DNA from: Caryophanales bacterium UBA4691
GTDB taxonomy: Bacteria > Bacillota_I > Bacilli_A > RFN20 > CAG-826
Direction of reading: 5' to 3'
DNA length: 50,353 nt
NCBI GenBank assembly: GCA_002404865.1
Contig: DHKP01000006.1
Coordinates: 1-50,353 of the forward strand
The position numbers were made by a program, and so were the translations under genes. The notes under the pieces were generated by a model. That model ran no database searches and was not told the origin of the DNA. It saw only the letters and a list, made by a program, of their open reading frames with translations. How positions within the stretch are numbered: position 1 is the stretch's first letter; each line of letters starts with the position of its first letter. Positions 32,710 through 41,810 of this stretch are shown here, one piece after another.

Positions 32710-34089
32710 TTACCGGTACAAATCTTGAAGCGTAATAAACAAGTAAGGATATTCGCCTTTTAGTTTAAAGCCATTTTTGGAAACAAACCCATATTGCACG
32801 ACATCTAAGTTTGTCTCAGCGACTTGGCTCAGCTCTTCTTTAATGACGATATCGTCAATTGGGTCTTTGGTGAACTTGCATTCGAAAAACACATAACCTT
32901 TTTCGTTTTTGCCAACAACATCAAACTGACCATTTTTCTTCTTAACTGGGTTATCGTACCAATAGGTTCCAATATCAAGGAAGATTGGATCAAAGTTTCC
33001 ACGCTTATTCTCGCGAATGATATATTGTTTTGTTATTGTTTCAAATGTATTCGGAACAACTTTATCTTCGAATTCTTCTTTAACAAATTTATCATAGAAA
33101 ACCTCATCGCTCGTCATTTTATGTGGAGAGGAATTCTTATAAATAAATCGATAATAGAATCTTACACAAAAATCGCTGATTCGATACCCGGCCTTTTTCT
33201 TGTTATTCTTATCATTAATTGGAGCCTGATATTCAATCAAATCCATTTTGACGAGTTTTTGCAGAGTGGCATTCAGTAGCGCAGAAGATTCTATATGTGA
33301 CTCCGAAAGGATATCAGAATAGTGATATGCGCCAAGCGCGATAGCCTCAAACACAACATTCGCATTATTAATCTTTCGGAGTTCCTCCTTGAGATAAGTG
33401 TCAAGAAACTCTTTTAATCCAGAAAATTGCCCACTAAGAAGGCGGATGATGTTTTCTTTCACACCGGCCTTTTTATCAATCTGCGCGTTATAAAAAGGCA
33501 CACCGCCAAAAGCAGCGTAAAGTCTAACTTTGTCATCTTCACTAAAAGAAGGATAGAATTTTGCAGAATCGTAATAATCCATTTGTTTTAAAAAAATGGA
33601 TAACGAAAATCTCATATATAAAGGGCTTCTATAAGTAAGAACATCCTCCATGGTAGAGATGCTACTGCCAAGCAGGAAAAATTTCATGTGGCTATCCATC
33701 GCGTGTTTATCGATAATGCTTTGCAGCGTGGAATCGCATCCTTTTATCACGTTACGCAAATACGGGTATTCATCCAAAACAAAATAAATATCTTTATCTT
33801 TCGCATAATCGAAGAGAAAAGACACGGCATCCATAAAACGCTCAAAAGACAAATAAGGAATATTGAGCACATCCCTCAACAGTTGAGCAAAAAGAATCGT
33901 ATTGTCAAGCTCACTGCTTTCCTTGCACTGGTACATAATGCAAGGAACGCCTTTGTGCATTAGGATATGTTTTACTAGCTCCGTCTTTCCCATGCGCCTA
34001 CGACCATAAATCACGCATCCTTTATATCCATCGCCACTAAGCAACGCCTGGATTGCTTTTTGTTCTTCTTCTCTACCAATAAATTCCAT
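32710..34089 (-). CDS. DUF234-type AAA ATPase
   Basis: A 459-residue homologue of the ATPase at 20269 with the same domain order. Walker A is GRRRMGKT (residues 29-36), Walker B is IYFVLDEYPYL (about 99-109), then the sensor LLGSSISTM, a winged-helix middle part, and a C-terminal DUF234 region with FDVVGKNEKGYVFFECKFT (about 395-413), the D...E-x-K pattern. The sequence is diverged from the first copy, so this is not a recent duplication. It separates the Wzz-like gene from a ruin-filled region, and like the other copy it has two tandem 15-bp repeats just upstream of its start. Confidence 0.85.
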   Translation of the reverse strand: MEFIGREEEQKAIQALLSGDGYKGCVIYGRRRMGKTELVKHILMHKGVPCIMYQCKESSELDNTILFAQLLRDVLNIPYLSFERFMDAVSFLFDYAKDKDIYFVLDEYPYLRNVIKGCDSTLQSIIDKHAMDSHMKFFLLGSSISTMEDVLTYRSPLYMRFSLSIFLKQMDYYDSAKFYPSFSEDDKVRLYAAFGGVPFYNAQIDKKAGVKENIIRLLSGQFSGLKEFLDTYLKEELRKINNANVVFEAIALGAYHYSDILSESHIESSALLNATLQKLVKMDLIEYQAPINDKNNKKKAGYRISDFCVRFYYRFIYKNSSPHKMTSDEVFYDKFVKEEFEDKVVPNTFETITKQYIIRENKRGNFDPIFLDIGTYWYDNPVKKKNGQFDVVGKNEKGYVFFECKFTKDPIDDIVIKEELSQVAETNLDVVQYGFVSKNGFKLKGEYPYLFITLQDLYR

Positions 34090-34108
34090 GCTCTATCCCC
34101 AATAATAT

Positions 34109-34138
34109 TTTTGTTATTTACGATTTTGTTATTTATGA
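34109..34138 (-). repeat. Two tandem 15-bp repeats upstream of a DUF234 ATPase
   Basis: TTTTGTTATTTACGA (34109-34123) is followed directly by TTTTGTTATTTATGA (34124-34138); the only difference is C/T. They lie 20-49 bases upstream of the ATPase ATG at 34089. Unit length, copy number, position and even the single-transition difference parallel the repeats at 21708-21737, though the unit sequence differs. Confidence 0.6.
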
Positions 34139-34246
34139 ATTACAAAAAGTGTATTGCCTAGGATGTCTATTGTCAACCAACCAATTGATGATTAATTGCC
34201 TAAAACCTCTTTGGGTTTTAGAAAATAACGAATGAATGAAAATTTA

Positions 34247-34320
34247 ATGTGCCCCCTTTGTGCTTCAAAACGGCTGGAATGGTCAAAAACAAAAAACCTT
34301 GATATCAAGCCAATTTCTAT
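34247..34320 (-). pseudogene. C-terminal relic of a sugar-phosphate transferase
   Basis: On the minus strand WLDIK is followed, after a one-base frame change, by FLFLTIPAVLKHKGG. This matches the end of the intact sugar transferase at 37040 (LWLDIKILFLTIPAVLKHKG), and the nucleotide sequences of the two 3' ends are also visibly similar. The rest of the gene is missing, so an initiating glycosyltransferase gene once stood here. Confidence 0.75.
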
Positions 34321-34329
34321 GATTTATTT

Positions 34330-34985
34330 TAGTAGTCTGGTAAAGGATGAGCTTCCGCGCTTCTTCGTATCAAAAATCTGCGACGGATTGCCCAGGAACG
34401 CGACGAAGTCAGCCCGCGACATGGTCGGGGCATGCTTTCTTCCGGCAGCTGCAAGGTATCGATGATAGATAGAGGCTTTTTGAGCAAGGAAAGGCCATCG
34501 CGTCTCTTGCCGAACCAAGCCCCTGACCTTTGCCCGTTTCCCTCACGCTCTTCGCGAACTGCTCGCCCCGATACGGCGAGCAGGGTGAGAGTCTTCTAGA
34601 TTGCCTTAAAATCGTACATAATTTTTACCTTCATGATAGCCTGCACTTTCAATTCAGTCCAACTTTTCGGCCGCATGCCCGATCGAGAGTTATATTGCCT
34701 TCATCTTTATCAAGCATAGATCTATACAGGGTAAAACTCGGAACCTAGATAGTGCTGGGTCACACAAAGGGCAGGCCGCCGATTCCAAGAAGCGGCAGAA
34801 GAAAGAAAACTGTGCGATTGAAACCATTCTAAATCAGTGCCATAAAGTTCTAAAGAACTCCCAAATTGGCAAAATCTTGAAACTCAATGAGCTAGATAAG
34901 CTAAAATTCAATTGCTTTGCCAAGAATGGCGATGGAAGCTTTGTAAACAAAGAACATTACAATTCACTATCAAAAACCATGCTAT
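34330..34985. other. Gene ruins, partly GC-rich, of probable mobile-element origin
   Basis: No intact gene. From about 34340 to 34600 the sequence is much richer in GC than the surrounding genes and resembles in composition the IS elements at the window ends; open frames on the minus strand (for example MSRADFVAFLGNPSQIFDTK) are interrupted. From about 34740 to 35003 a plus-strand frame reads KGQAADSKKRQKKENCAIET and ILNQCHKVLKNSQIGKILKL and ends at TAG just before the next gene. It has no start and could be the tail of a transposase; the family is unclear. Confidence 0.4.
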
Positions 34986-35018
34986 CATACTTCTTTGTGA
35001 CATAGCCGAGGTTTTTGT

Positions 35019-36344
35019 ATGAAAATACTGAAAAAGCTATCTTCCTTCCAAATCATATTATTGGGGTTTGCGTTCATCATCCTCCTCGGAGCATTATTAT
35101 TGATTTTCCCTTTTTCTTCCAAAGCAAATGAATGGACTCCTTTCATTGACGCCTTGTTCACTTCCACTTCCGCCGTATGCGTGACTGGGCTTATTGTGGT
35201 TGACACCGCGACCCATTGGTCAATATTTGGGCAAATCGTCATTTTGTTGCTCATTCAAATAGGCGGAATGGGGGTAGTGACGATTGCAATCTCTATTGCG
35301 ATGATTAGCGGCAAGAAAATCGGGTTATTCAGCCGCGAGACGATGAAAAACGCGATATCCGCTCCTAATGTCAGCGGCATTGTTCGCTTAACGGGGTTCA
35401 TCATCAAAGGCGTTTTTCTCCTAGAACTACTTGGGGCGCTAGCTATGCTCCCTACCTTTTGTATCGACTATGGCGTAGAAGGCGTATGGATGGCCGTTTT
35501 CCATTCCATATCCGCTTTCTGCAATGCTGGATTTGATATCATGGGGACCAAAAGCGGCAATTTCTCGTCCCTTACCCGTTACGCGAGCGACCCAGTCATC
35601 AATATTACAATCATGTTATTGATCATTATCGGGGGCATCGGATTCCTTGTTTGGGAAGATGTCTATAAGCACAAGTGGCGATTACGAGAATACCATACCC
35701 AAAGCAAAGTCGTCTTGCTTATGACGGGCGTCCTCATCATTTTACCCACCTTATATTTTTTCTTTTTCGAATGCAGTAACCTGCCGCTTGGGGAACGGAT
35801 ACTCGCTTCCTTTTTCCAATCGGTAACCACTCGAACTGCGGGATTTAACACCATGAATCTCGCCACTATCAGCGACACCGGACTATATCTTATGATTGTC
35901 TTGATGCTCATCGGCGGCTCGCCCGGTTCCACCGCAGGCGGTATGAAGACCACCACCATCGCGGTTCTATTCTCTTCTGCTTTTTCCGTTTTTCATAAAA
36001 AGGACAATGCTGAATTGATGAGGCGGCGCATCAATGATGAAACCGTGAAATCGGCATCGGCGATATTCTTAATGTATGTGACTTTGTTTTTGCTCGGAGG
36101 CATGACGATTAGTGCACTAGAAGACCTTCCCATCTTAGACTGTTTATATGAAACCGCCTCCGCCGTAGGAACGGTTGGGCTCACCCTTGGCATTACCCCA
36201 ATGCTAGGGGTAATATCAAAACTCATTCTAATTGTTTGCATGTTCTTTGGACGCGTAGGCGGATTAACGCTTATATACGCCACCTTCGGTACCAACAAAA
36301 AGCAAGTGGCGAAATTCCCAATAGATACAATCGCGGTAGGATAA
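35019..36344 (+). CDS. ktrB: KtrB/TrkH-type potassium uptake channel subunit
   Basis: A 441-residue membrane protein with the four membrane-pore-membrane repeats of the SKT family. Pore-loop glycines are seen in SAVCVTGL (about 49-56), SAFCNAGFD (about 165-173), TTRTAGFN (about 269-276) and SAVGTVGLT (about 382-390). Length fits KtrB rather than the longer TrkH. It would move K+ across the membrane, with Na+ or membrane potential as driving force, gated by the cytosolic KtrA ring. ATG 35019 is preceded by GAGG. The ktrA gene starts 14 bases after the stop, so the two are co-transcribed. Confidence 0.92.
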   Translation: MKILKKLSSFQIILLGFAFIILLGALLLIFPFSSKANEWTPFIDALFTSTSAVCVTGLIVVDTATHWSIFGQIVILLLIQIGGMGVVTIAISIAMISGKKIGLFSRETMKNAISAPNVSGIVRLTGFIIKGVFLLELLGALAMLPTFCIDYGVEGVWMAVFHSISAFCNAGFDIMGTKSGNFSSLTRYASDPVINITIMLLIIIGGIGFLVWEDVYKHKWRLREYHTQSKVVLLMTGVLIILPTLYFFFFECSNLPLGERILASFFQSVTTRTAGFNTMNLATISDTGLYLMIVLMLIGGSPGSTAGGMKTTTIAVLFSSAFSVFHKKDNAELMRRRINDETVKSASAIFLMYVTLFLLGGMTISALEDLPILDCLYETASAVGTVGLTLGITPMLGVISKLILIVCMFFGRVGGLTLIYATFGTNKKQVAKFPIDTIAVG

Positions 36345-36358
36345 TAGGAGAAATAGTT

Positions 36359-37012
36359 ATGAAAACAAAATCAATTTTGCTCATCGGTCTTGGTCGCTTT
36401 GGAAAATACATCGCGATGAAACTGCACGAACTCGGACACGAAGTAATGGCCGTTGACGAAAACGAGGATAGAGTCAACGACGCTATGCCGTTTTTGACAA
36501 ATGGCGAAATTGGCAATAGCACAAATGAAGCACTGTTGAAATCGCTAGGCGTCAAAAATTACGATGTCTGCATCGTGACAATCGGTGGGGATTTCCAAAG
36601 CTCGCTTGAAACCACGTGCTTATTAAAAGAGCTCGGTGCCCAGAAAGTCGTATCCCGCGCTGAGCAAGACGTCCAAGCGAAATTTCTTCTCCGCAATGGC
36701 GCCGATGAAATTATCTATCCAGAAAAGCAACTCGCGATATGGACGGCGATCCGTTATAGCTCTGATCACATTCTCGACTATATCGAACTAGGCGATTCCT
36801 GCTCAATCTTTGAAGTATCGGTCCCAAAAGCATGGGTTGGGAAATCCCTCGTGGAAATCGACATCCGCAAAAAATACAATGTAAACATTATCGCAACGAA
36901 AAAAGACGGCAAAGTCAACGCGGTTCTCACTCCTAGCAAAGTTCTTACCGCGGATGAAACCCTTTTGGTCCTTGGGGAGGGTAATGCTCTAAGAAAGTGT
37001 TTTGATATCTAA
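36359..37012 (+). CDS. ktrA: KtrA/TrkA regulatory subunit of potassium uptake
   Basis: I start this at ATG 36359 (TAGGAG upstream), not the earlier in-frame ATG inside ktrB. The 217-residue protein has an N-terminal RCK nucleotide-binding domain with ILLIGLGRFGKYIAMKL (about 5-21) and the acidic end of strand 2 (MAVDENEDRV), and a C-terminal TrkA_C domain (about 135-217). KtrA forms an octameric ring under the KtrB dimer and gates it in response to ATP/ADP and cyclic di-AMP in several Firmicutes. Cytosolic. Confidence 0.92.
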   Translation: MKTKSILLIGLGRFGKYIAMKLHELGHEVMAVDENEDRVNDAMPFLTNGEIGNSTNEALLKSLGVKNYDVCIVTIGGDFQSSLETTCLLKELGAQKVVSRAEQDVQAKFLLRNGADEIIYPEKQLAIWTAIRYSSDHILDYIELGDSCSIFEVSVPKAWVGKSLVEIDIRKKYNVNIIATKKDGKVNAVLTPSKVLTADETLLVLGEGNALRKCFDI

Positions 37013-37039
37013 TTTAAGGCTCAATAAAGGCTACAACAA

Positions 37040-37687
37040 TTAATGAGCGCCTTTGTGCTTTAAAACCGCTGGAATCGTTAAAAATAAAATCTTTATATCA
37101 AGCCAAAGGCTGCGTTTCTCAAAATACTCAAGAGTTAGTTTTTGCCTTTCTCCAGAAGCAAAATCAGCGTCACTCCTACCATATACTTGCCAATATCCAG
37201 TGATGCCAGGTTTCGCTGAAAGCATGATATCCGCTTGTTCTTTGGTGAAATTCTCTTCAATTTCGTGCTTCGTAATCGGACGAGGTCCAACCAAAGACAA
37301 AGAGCCGCCGATCACATTTAAAATCTGAGGCAATTCATCTAATGATGTTTTTCTCAGGAATCTACCGATCTTGGTAATACGCGGATCGTTATCTAATTTT
37401 CGTTCACGAATCCACGTTTCTTTTTGTTCAGGGGTCAAATATTTATCGATATTCGTTTCCGCATCAATATACATACTGCGGAATTTATAGACTTTAATCT
37501 CTTTTCCGTTTTTCCCAATGCGATGGTCTTTAAAAAGAACAGGGCCTCTAGATGATATTTTAACAAGCACCGCTAAAATTAATAAAAGCCATGCGATTAA
37601 AACTAACCCTAAAATAGAACAAAACAAATCAAACAAACGCTTATTCGCGTAATAGAACCAAGTAACTTTTTTCACTGGATACAACAT
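37040..37687 (-). CDS. Initiating undecaprenyl-phosphate sugar-phosphate transferase
   Basis: A 215-residue bacterial sugar transferase of the short monotopic type (PglC/WcaJ catalytic part). A single N-terminal hydrophobic re-entrant helix (about 15-37) is followed by FKDHRIGKNGKEIKVYKFRS (about 53-72), the acidic KTSLDELPQILNVIGGSLSL, then VGPRP and AKPGITGYWQVYGRS (about 158-172). These enzymes transfer a hexose-1-phosphate from a nucleotide sugar to undecaprenyl phosphate, starting repeat-unit synthesis. It is the last gene of the minus-strand rhamnose/flippase run, 159 bases after the flippase. The donor sugar cannot be read from the sequence. A relic of a second copy is at 34247. Confidence 0.88.
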   Translation of the reverse strand: MLYPVKKVTWFYYANKRLFDLFCSILGLVLIAWLLLILAVLVKISSRGPVLFKDHRIGKNGKEIKVYKFRSMYIDAETNIDKYLTPEQKETWIRERKLDNDPRITKIGRFLRKTSLDELPQILNVIGGSLSLVGPRPITKHEIEENFTKEQADIMLSAKPGITGYWQVYGRSDADFASGERQKLTLEYFEKRSLWLDIKILFLTIPAVLKHKGAH

Positions 37688-37846
37688 AAATTATTAAACA
37701 CTTAAGAAAGACGCCAAACACAAACTAGAGGTAAATAGCAGTTGCCTCATTAAATTTTGCCGTGACGGAATTATAGCACCTTGGCTAAGAGATAAAAATT
37801 TCTTTTAGATTAGTCCGATGTTTGAAAATAAAAATGTCTCAAACGT

Positions 37847-39298
37847 TTAAACCTTTTTACTAGCATTCCGAGCTGCCTTTATTTTTGTAAGCGAAAGACT
37901 AATTTCTTTTTGATAGAAGACAAAAGTCAAAAGCAAGAAACACACAATGTATACGATAAAACTAAGCCAATTTCTTTGAATTAAAAAGCAAAGATAAAAA
38001 CACCCGATCATCAAGAAAATATAAGCGGTGTTTTTCTTCCATTCAACTTTAACCTTACGGACAAGCGGACCCTGGGTAAGAAAATAATACAAAAACAATG
38101 TGATGATTGAAGCCCAAGAAATAGCTTCGGTAGTTTTAAATAAATAATAAGCCGCAAAATTAAGACCAATGGAAACCGCTAATGTAATCGCGCTAAACAC
38201 AAAAAACAAGCCTGGCCTATCAAGCGATTTGTAATAGTTTTGAATGATGACACTAACGACAGACGATAAGACTAGACCTGGTAGAATAATCCTAAAGATA
38301 ACAAGAGAGCCTGTATACTTTGGCAAAAACCAATTCACGACCGGGACGAGTGGGTAATATAGAGCTAAACAACCAAAAACAAAGACAAGCAAGATTGTTA
38401 CTAAGACGTGATAATTGCTCCTAAGTTTATCGATTGAACTATTTTTTAAAATCGGATATATAACGATTGTCACGGCAGAAATGAGTTGTGTTACCATACT
38501 CAAAGTACTATAAGCGAAAGCGTAAATCGCATAAGTTGCATTCGAAAAATAAAGATTAACAAACTGTCTATCAAAATTAAGAATCAAGCTGCTACATAAA
38601 TTGGCAATTAATAAAGGGAAACCGAGAGCAAAGCATTTTTTAATATCAACCCAAGCATCTTTAAAAGGAGTGCCTTTCCCAAACGTTATATCCCTATATT
38701 TGAGGATAAACCAAGCCGTCATAATAAAATAAACAACCAACAAAATGATGACGTAAGTCTTAAAAGTAACAAAGGCGGGATCGCCATATTTGTATACGAT
38801 CCACATCCCAACAACGCCCAGCGCAGTTAATGCAGAATAAATAATGTTTTTCAAAGAATATTCCTTGAACCGTTGAGTGCATTGAAGGATAAACTGGTAA
38901 TAAGTCATGACGTTTTGAAGGATTAAATTAATCGCAATACAAAGAAAAATAAATTTGTAATTCCCTTGAAGGGCAAACAAAGAAATCAAAGCGAAAACAA
39001 GCGCAATTATCGTCTCAAACACAATGAAAAAACGAGTATATGTAACAAATTTTCGTTCATTTAACTCGTCGTATTTCTTGCCGGCAAAAATTAATTGAAT
39101 GCCATCGCAAAAACCAAAATGGAATAAGCCAATATAGCCAGCATATAAAGTGAAAGTTTTAAAGTACCCGTATTCTTGAACACCTAAAATTTTAGGAATC
39201 ACAAATCCAGTCAACAAGCCACCTAAAATACCAACAATATTACTGATGGCGACCAAAAAGATGTCTTTAAATGCGCGTTTCTTTTCCTGAAGTTCCAT
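37847..39298 (-). CDS. Wzx-type oligosaccharide flippase
   Basis: A 483-residue membrane protein with 12-14 predicted helices and the N-terminal pattern of the polysaccharide flippase (MOP) family: IFLVAISNIVGILGGLLTGF, then VIPKILGVQEYGYFKTF. It would turn the lipid-linked repeat unit to the outer membrane face for polymerisation. Twelve bases separate its start from rfbB, so it belongs to the rfb transcript. The ribosome site is weak. Its base composition is lower in GC than rfbACDB, as usual for Wzx genes. Confidence 0.88.
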   Translation of the reverse strand: MELQEKKRAFKDIFLVAISNIVGILGGLLTGFVIPKILGVQEYGYFKTFTLYAGYIGLFHFGFCDGIQLIFAGKKYDELNERKFVTYTRFFIVFETIIALVFALISLFALQGNYKFIFLCIAINLILQNVMTYYQFILQCTQRFKEYSLKNIIYSALTALGVVGMWIVYKYGDPAFVTFKTYVIILLVVYFIMTAWFILKYRDITFGKGTPFKDAWVDIKKCFALGFPLLIANLCSSLILNFDRQFVNLYFSNATYAIYAFAYSTLSMVTQLISAVTIVIYPILKNSSIDKLRSNYHVLVTILLVFVFGCLALYYPLVPVVNWFLPKYTGSLVIFRIILPGLVLSSVVSVIIQNYYKSLDRPGLFFVFSAITLAVSIGLNFAAYYLFKTTEAISWASIITLFLYYFLTQGPLVRKVKVEWKKNTAYIFLMIGCFYLCFLIQRNWLSFIVYIVCFLLLTFVFYQKEISLSLTKIKAARNASKKV

Positions 39299-39310
39299 AA
39301 TGTGGTAGGT

Positions 39311-40324
39311 TTATTGGTATCGTTCCATCCATTTCATATACTCGCCAGTCTCGACATGTTTCAGCCATTCTTGATTTTTAAGATTCCATTCAATAGTCGG
39401 AATAATACCAGTTTCGAAATTATAGGTTGGTTTCCATCCTAATTCGGTCTCAATTTTCGTTGGATCCATCGCATAACGACGATCATGCCCTGGTCTATCT
39501 TTTACATAAGTGATTAAGGATTCTGGTTTTCCTAAAGCCTTAAGAATAGTTTTAACGACCTCAAGATTGCTTCGTTCGTTATGACCACCGATGTTATAGA
39601 CTTCGCCGTCTTTTCCTTGACGAACGATCAAATCAATCGCGTTATTATGATCCCCTACATAAAGCCAATCACGGACATTCGCCCCATTACCATAAACTGG
39701 AAGAGGCTCGTTCCTACTACCTTTTTGAATCATTAAAGGAATTAATTTCTCTGGGAATTGATATGGACCATAATTATTGGAGCATCTTGAAATCGTAACT
39801 GGTAAACCGAAAGTCCTATGGTATGCCATAACAAGCAAATCCGCAGAAGCTTTAGAAGCACTATAAGGGCTTGAAGTATGAAGAGGAGTATTTTCAGTGA
39901 AGAATAAATCTGATCGATCAATCGGTAAATCACCGTAAACCTCGTCTGTGCTTACTTGATGGTAACGTTTAATCCCGTATTTCCTACATGCATCCATCAA
40001 AACAGAAGTTCCAATGATATTTGTTTCTAGGAATATTGTTGGGTTAGAAATAGAACGATCAACATGGCTTTCTGCAGCGAAATTAATCACATAATCGAAA
40101 TGTTCTTCTTCAAAAAGCCTGTAAATCGCCTCTCTATCGCAAATATTAGCGCGAACAAATTTAAAATTTGGTTTTTTTAAAATTGGCTCAAGCGTCTCCA
40201 TGTTGCCTGCGTATGTCAAAGCGTCAACACAAACATATTGGTCATCAGGATATCGATTGACCATCGTGTGGAGGAAATTGCCTCCAATAAATCCTGCTCC
40301 ACCTGTAACTAAGAATTTGGACAT
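39311..40324 (-). CDS. rfbB: dTDP-glucose 4,6-dehydratase
   Basis: 337 residues, the typical length. It is an extended short-chain dehydrogenase with NAD-binding VTGGAGFIGGNFLH (residues 6-19), the catalytic VSTDEVYGDL (about 123-132, Asp-Glu replacing part of the usual triad) and the YSASK pair (about 153-157). It removes water from dTDP-glucose to form dTDP-4-keto-6-deoxyglucose, step two of dTDP-L-rhamnose synthesis. It follows rfbD by 20 bases. Confidence 0.95.
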   Translation of the reverse strand: MSKFLVTGGAGFIGGNFLHTMVNRYPDDQYVCVDALTYAGNMETLEPILKKPNFKFVRANICDREAIYRLFEEEHFDYVINFAAESHVDRSISNPTIFLETNIIGTSVLMDACRKYGIKRYHQVSTDEVYGDLPIDRSDLFFTENTPLHTSSPYSASKASADLLVMAYHRTFGLPVTISRCSNNYGPYQFPEKLIPLMIQKGSRNEPLPVYGNGANVRDWLYVGDHNNAIDLIVRQGKDGEVYNIGGHNERSNLEVVKTILKALGKPESLITYVKDRPGHDRRYAMDPTKIETELGWKPTYNFETGIIPTIEWNLKNQEWLKHVETGEYMKWMERYQ

Positions 40325-40344
40325 ATGCCTACCTCACTTATTTG

Positions 40345-41226
40345 TTATCTCTTCAATTCGTCATGTATGTATCTACTCGTAGCGTCTTGCCAACTTGGCA
40401 TAGTAGTAAACCCCGCTTTAATTAATGACTGCTTTGACAGTCTAGAATTAAGCGGTCTACTAGCTTGATTAGGAGCAAGTTTTTTATATTCTTCGGTCGT
40501 TACATGGTTGACTTTCATTTTAATGCCGGCGGTTTTAAAAATATACTCCGCAAAATCAGCCCAACTACAATACCCTTCATTTGTTGCGTGATAAACACCA
40601 AATTTATCCGTAACCATCATATCGCACATCAGTTTCGACAAATCATAGGTGTAAGTGGGAGAACCGATTTGATCAGCAACAACATTAATTTCTTTTAAAC
40701 CTTTGTCCGCTAAAGAAAGCATCGTCTTAATGAAGTTGTGACCATTTATTCCGAAAACCCAGGAAATACGAATGATAAAATAATTGGCAAGCAATTGTTT
40801 TACGAATTCTTCACCTGCACTTTTGGTTCTGCCATAAACGGATAACCCGTTTTTTGGATCATCAACTTCAAAGGGCTTATCACCTTTGCCATCAAAAACA
40901 TAATCCGTTGAGATATAAAACATCATGGCGTCGATTTCCTTGCACGCTTCGGCAATATATTTCGGACCTAACGCATTGACGGCATAAACGGCATCGGGCA
41001 TTTGCTCGGCTTTGTCCACCGCAGTCCAGGCGGCGTTATGCATAACAACGTCTGGTTTAAAATCACAAATGAATTTTCTTACCGCCGTTTCATCGGTAAT
41101 GTCTAACTCTTCTTTATCTATGCCTAAAACGTTTTTATAACCGCGCTCTTTAAGTTCACGCACGCAGTCATAACCGAGTTGGCCTTTAACGCCAGTTACT
41201 AAGATTTTGCTATTTTTATTAACCAT
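40345..41226 (-). CDS. rfbD: dTDP-4-dehydrorhamnose reductase
   Basis: 293 residues with an N-terminal Rossmann motif (ILVTGVKGQLGYD, about 8-20), STDYVFDG (about 105-112) and the catalytic YGRTKSAGE (about 131-139). It reduces dTDP-4-keto-L-rhamnose with NAD(P)H to dTDP-L-rhamnose, the last step of the pathway. Only three bases separate it from rfbC. Unlike some clostridial genomes, where rfbC and rfbD are fused, here they are separate. Confidence 0.95.
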   Translation of the reverse strand: MVNKNSKILVTGVKGQLGYDCVRELKERGYKNVLGIDKEELDITDETAVRKFICDFKPDVVMHNAAWTAVDKAEQMPDAVYAVNALGPKYIAEACKEIDAMMFYISTDYVFDGKGDKPFEVDDPKNGLSVYGRTKSAGEEFVKQLLANYFIIRISWVFGINGHNFIKTMLSLADKGLKEINVVADQIGSPTYTYDLSKLMCDMMVTDKFGVYHATNEGYCSWADFAEYIFKTAGIKMKVNHVTTEEYKKLAPNQASRPLNSRLSKQSLIKAGFTTMPSWQDATSRYIHDELKR

Positions 41227-41229
41227 GAA

Positions 41230-41808
41230 TCAAAACACCTGCAGTTTCCCTTCTTTCATAGAGAATTCAATATGAGAGTCTTTAATTGAAGGGTGATGCT
41301 TATCCTTCTCTGACAAATCTAGTTCACCTGAGTATGGCCACTGGATATTAATATCAGAGTCATTCCACATGATTCCACCTTCGTGTCCTGGGTCATAAAC
41401 ATCATCAACTTGGTATTCAAATATCGCGGTGTCGCTTAAAACGACAAATCCATGGGCAAACCCCTTTGGAATCATGAACATCTTGTGGTTTTCACTAGAA
41501 AGAATAACACCGACGTATTTACCATATGTTGGAGAATCTTTCCGCAAATCCACTGCAACATCATAGACTTCCCCTTCTACGACTCGCACTAATTTGGCTT
41601 GAGGCTTTCTCGTTTGGAAATGTAGCCCACGTAATACGCCTTTATGGGATTTGCTTTGGTTTGATTGAACAAAATTGTAGTTTAAGCCAGCCTTATCAAA
41701 CTCATCTTTTTGATAAGTTTCCATGAAGTAGCCCCTATCATCACCAAAGCATTTTGGTTCGATGATATAAACGCCTTCGATATCGGTTTTATTAAAAGTG
41801 AATGACAT
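41230..41808 (-). CDS. rfbC: dTDP-4-dehydrorhamnose 3,5-epimerase
   Basis: 192 residues, a cupin-fold epimerase with the catalytic RGLHFQ histidine (about 61-66), the VYDVAVDLRKDSPTYG strand pair and IPKGFAHGFVVLSD (about 117-130). It inverts C3 and C5 of dTDP-4-keto-6-deoxyglucose. It starts two bases after the rfbA stop, so it is probably translated by coupling. Confidence 0.95.
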   Translation of the reverse strand: MSFTFNKTDIEGVYIIEPKCFGDDRGYFMETYQKDEFDKAGLNYNFVQSNQSKSHKGVLRGLHFQTRKPQAKLVRVVEGEVYDVAVDLRKDSPTYGKYVGVILSSENHKMFMIPKGFAHGFVVLSDTAIFEYQVDDVYDPGHEGGIMWNDSDINIQWPYSGELDLSEKDKHHPSIKDSHIEFSMKEGKLQVF

Positions 41809-41810
41809 AA

